Assembly: GCF_003853705.1 (NCBI RefSeq)
Contig: NZ_QTQI01000001.1
Span: 434,001-498,000 of the forward strand
Reading direction: 5' to 3'
Source of the DNA: Burkholderia sp. Bp8992
Lineage (GTDB): Bacteria; Pseudomonadota; Gammaproteobacteria; Burkholderiales; Burkholderiaceae
DNA: 64,000 nt
Shown here: positions 63,511 to 64,000 of the stretch, one piece after another
Layout: every line of letters begins with the position of its first letter
Position numbering within the stretch: the first letter of the stretch is position 1
Program-made: the position numbers and the translations under genes
Notes under the pieces: generated by a model
The model's input: the letters and a program-made list of their open reading frames with translations, nothing else
What the model was told of the DNA's origin: nothing
The model's database searches: none

Positions 63511-64000
63511 TCAGTGTGCGGCAGCGAGCATCGGATAGGTGAACAGGCCGAAGTGGACGACGTTCAGCCCGGCATGCGCGATGGCGGACGCAAGCAGTCC
63601 GCCGCGCCGCCAGGCGAGCCCGTAGCCGGCGCCGGCCACCGTGCCCAGCACGATCCATTGCCAGCCGCCGGCCGCGTGCGCGGCGCCGAACAGCACCGCG
63701 CCGGCCGCGAGCGCGACCCACGGGCCCCATGAGAACGCGCGGAGCACGCGCGTCAGCCCGCCTTGCACATAGCCGCGGAACAGTGCTTCCTCGGCAAGCG
63801 TCACGAGCAGCAGGTTGTTCACGAGCCACAGCCAGCCCGACGCCGGCCACTTGGGCGCCCAGCCGACCATCCCGAACGCCAGCGCGCCGGCCAGGCACGC
63901 GGCCGCCGTCGCGACGGCCGCCACCGCGCCGGTGCGCAGCGCGCGCGACAGCGCGACGTCGGGCGCGACCCATGGCAGCACCCACAGCAGCCACAGGCCG
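63511..64000 (-). CDS. CPBP-family intramembrane protease, 5' truncated by window
   Basis: The frame is open to the right edge, so the N-terminus is missing; the visible part is about 162 residues. The Rce1/CPBP motifs are present: AEEALFRGYVQGG (EExxxR) and AIAHAGLNVVHFG (HxxxN), with the family's intermediate motif between them. These membrane enzymes process CAAX-like or bacteriocin-related peptides, or act in immunity to peptides. The gene would be read towards the aldo/keto reductase. Confidence 0.88.
   Translation of the reverse strand, partial: GLWLLWVLPWVAPDVALSRALRTGAVAAVATAAACLAGALAFGMVGWAPKWPASGWLWLVNNLLLVTLAEEALFRGYVQGGLTRVLRAFSWGPWVALAAGAVLFGAAHAAGGWQWIVLGTVAGAGYGLAWRRGGLLASAIAHAGLNVVHFGLFTYPMLAAAH

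Noticed and set aside
1-64000. CRISPR array, prophage, integrase, IS element, tRNA or rRNA
   Set aside because: No repeat-spacer pattern, transposase, integrase or RNA gene signature was seen; composition is uniform.

Overview
This is a high-GC, densely packed window from a beta-proteobacterium, almost certainly Burkholderia and most likely a member of the B. cepacia complex. The best diagnostic is the 168/539/425-residue gamma-alpha-beta FAD glucose dehydrogenase operon, which matches the described B. cepacia enzyme in subunit order, subunit lengths and cofactor cysteine numbering. A split phenylacetate (paa) gene set behind an ACCGACC/GGTCGGT palindrome and the abundance of LysR and MarR regulators next to single transporters fit the same group. 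I think a secondary chromosome is likely, but that is inference. I saw no rRNA, tRNA, CRISPR array, prophage or insertion sequence.

Layout. 1-4.4 kb: end of a FUSC-family efflux protein, a frameshifted bestrophin-like channel gene and a YdeP-type molybdopterin oxidoreductase, divergent from a MocR regulator (4.5-6 kb). 6-10.8 kb: MscS channel, SulP anion transporter, LysR/LysE pair. 10.9-13.4 kb: a MarR-isochorismatase-MFS operon behind a perfect 26-bp palindrome; the MFS gene carries an in-frame TGA. 13.5-16.6 kb: a small conserved-looking protein, a D-Ala-D-Ala endopeptidase, a LysR and a small winged-helix protein. 16.6-20 kb: the Mg2+ P-type ATPase gene mgtA, preceded by a proline-rich 52-codon ORF that looks like a leader peptide. 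20-26 kb: a subtilase lipoprotein, an orphan amino-acid binding protein, a Bcr/CflA efflux pump with an acetyltransferase, and a lipoprotein. 26-34.5 kb: pbpC plus a giant alpha-2-macroglobulin, the usual periplasmic pair.

34.8-40 kb: FAD glucose dehydrogenase (Tat-carrying gamma, FAD/3Fe-4S alpha, triheme beta), then DoxX and a porin. 40-43.7 kb: an M20 amidohydrolase and MHS transporter divergent from a LysR. 43.9-44.6 kb: ppnP and a small secreted protein. 45.1-48.7 kb: a CLC-CBS channel/antiporter, a MarR and an HPP-CBS membrane protein. Both transporter units have the same inverted-repeat operator, so they look like one regulon. 49-53.4 kb: a D-2-hydroxyacid dehydrogenase/MFS unit flanked by two LysR genes. 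54-56 kb: a two-gene envelope operon (membrane/coiled-coil protein plus a solute-binding-LysM fusion) that I cannot assign to a known system. 56-57.2 kb: chaA. 57.7-61.5 kb: paaH, paaK and an enoyl-CoA hydratase under a PaaR-type box. 61.6-64 kb: MarC family protein, aldo/keto reductase and the end of a CPBP protease.

The strongest candidates for something undescribed are the LysM-binding-protein operon at 54.1-56.0 kb, the proline-rich ORF ahead of mgtA, and the MarR regulon that joins a CLC and an HPP transporter. Two genes look broken (bestrophin by frameshift, MFS by a nonsense codon); either could be a sequencing error or a strain-specific lesion.
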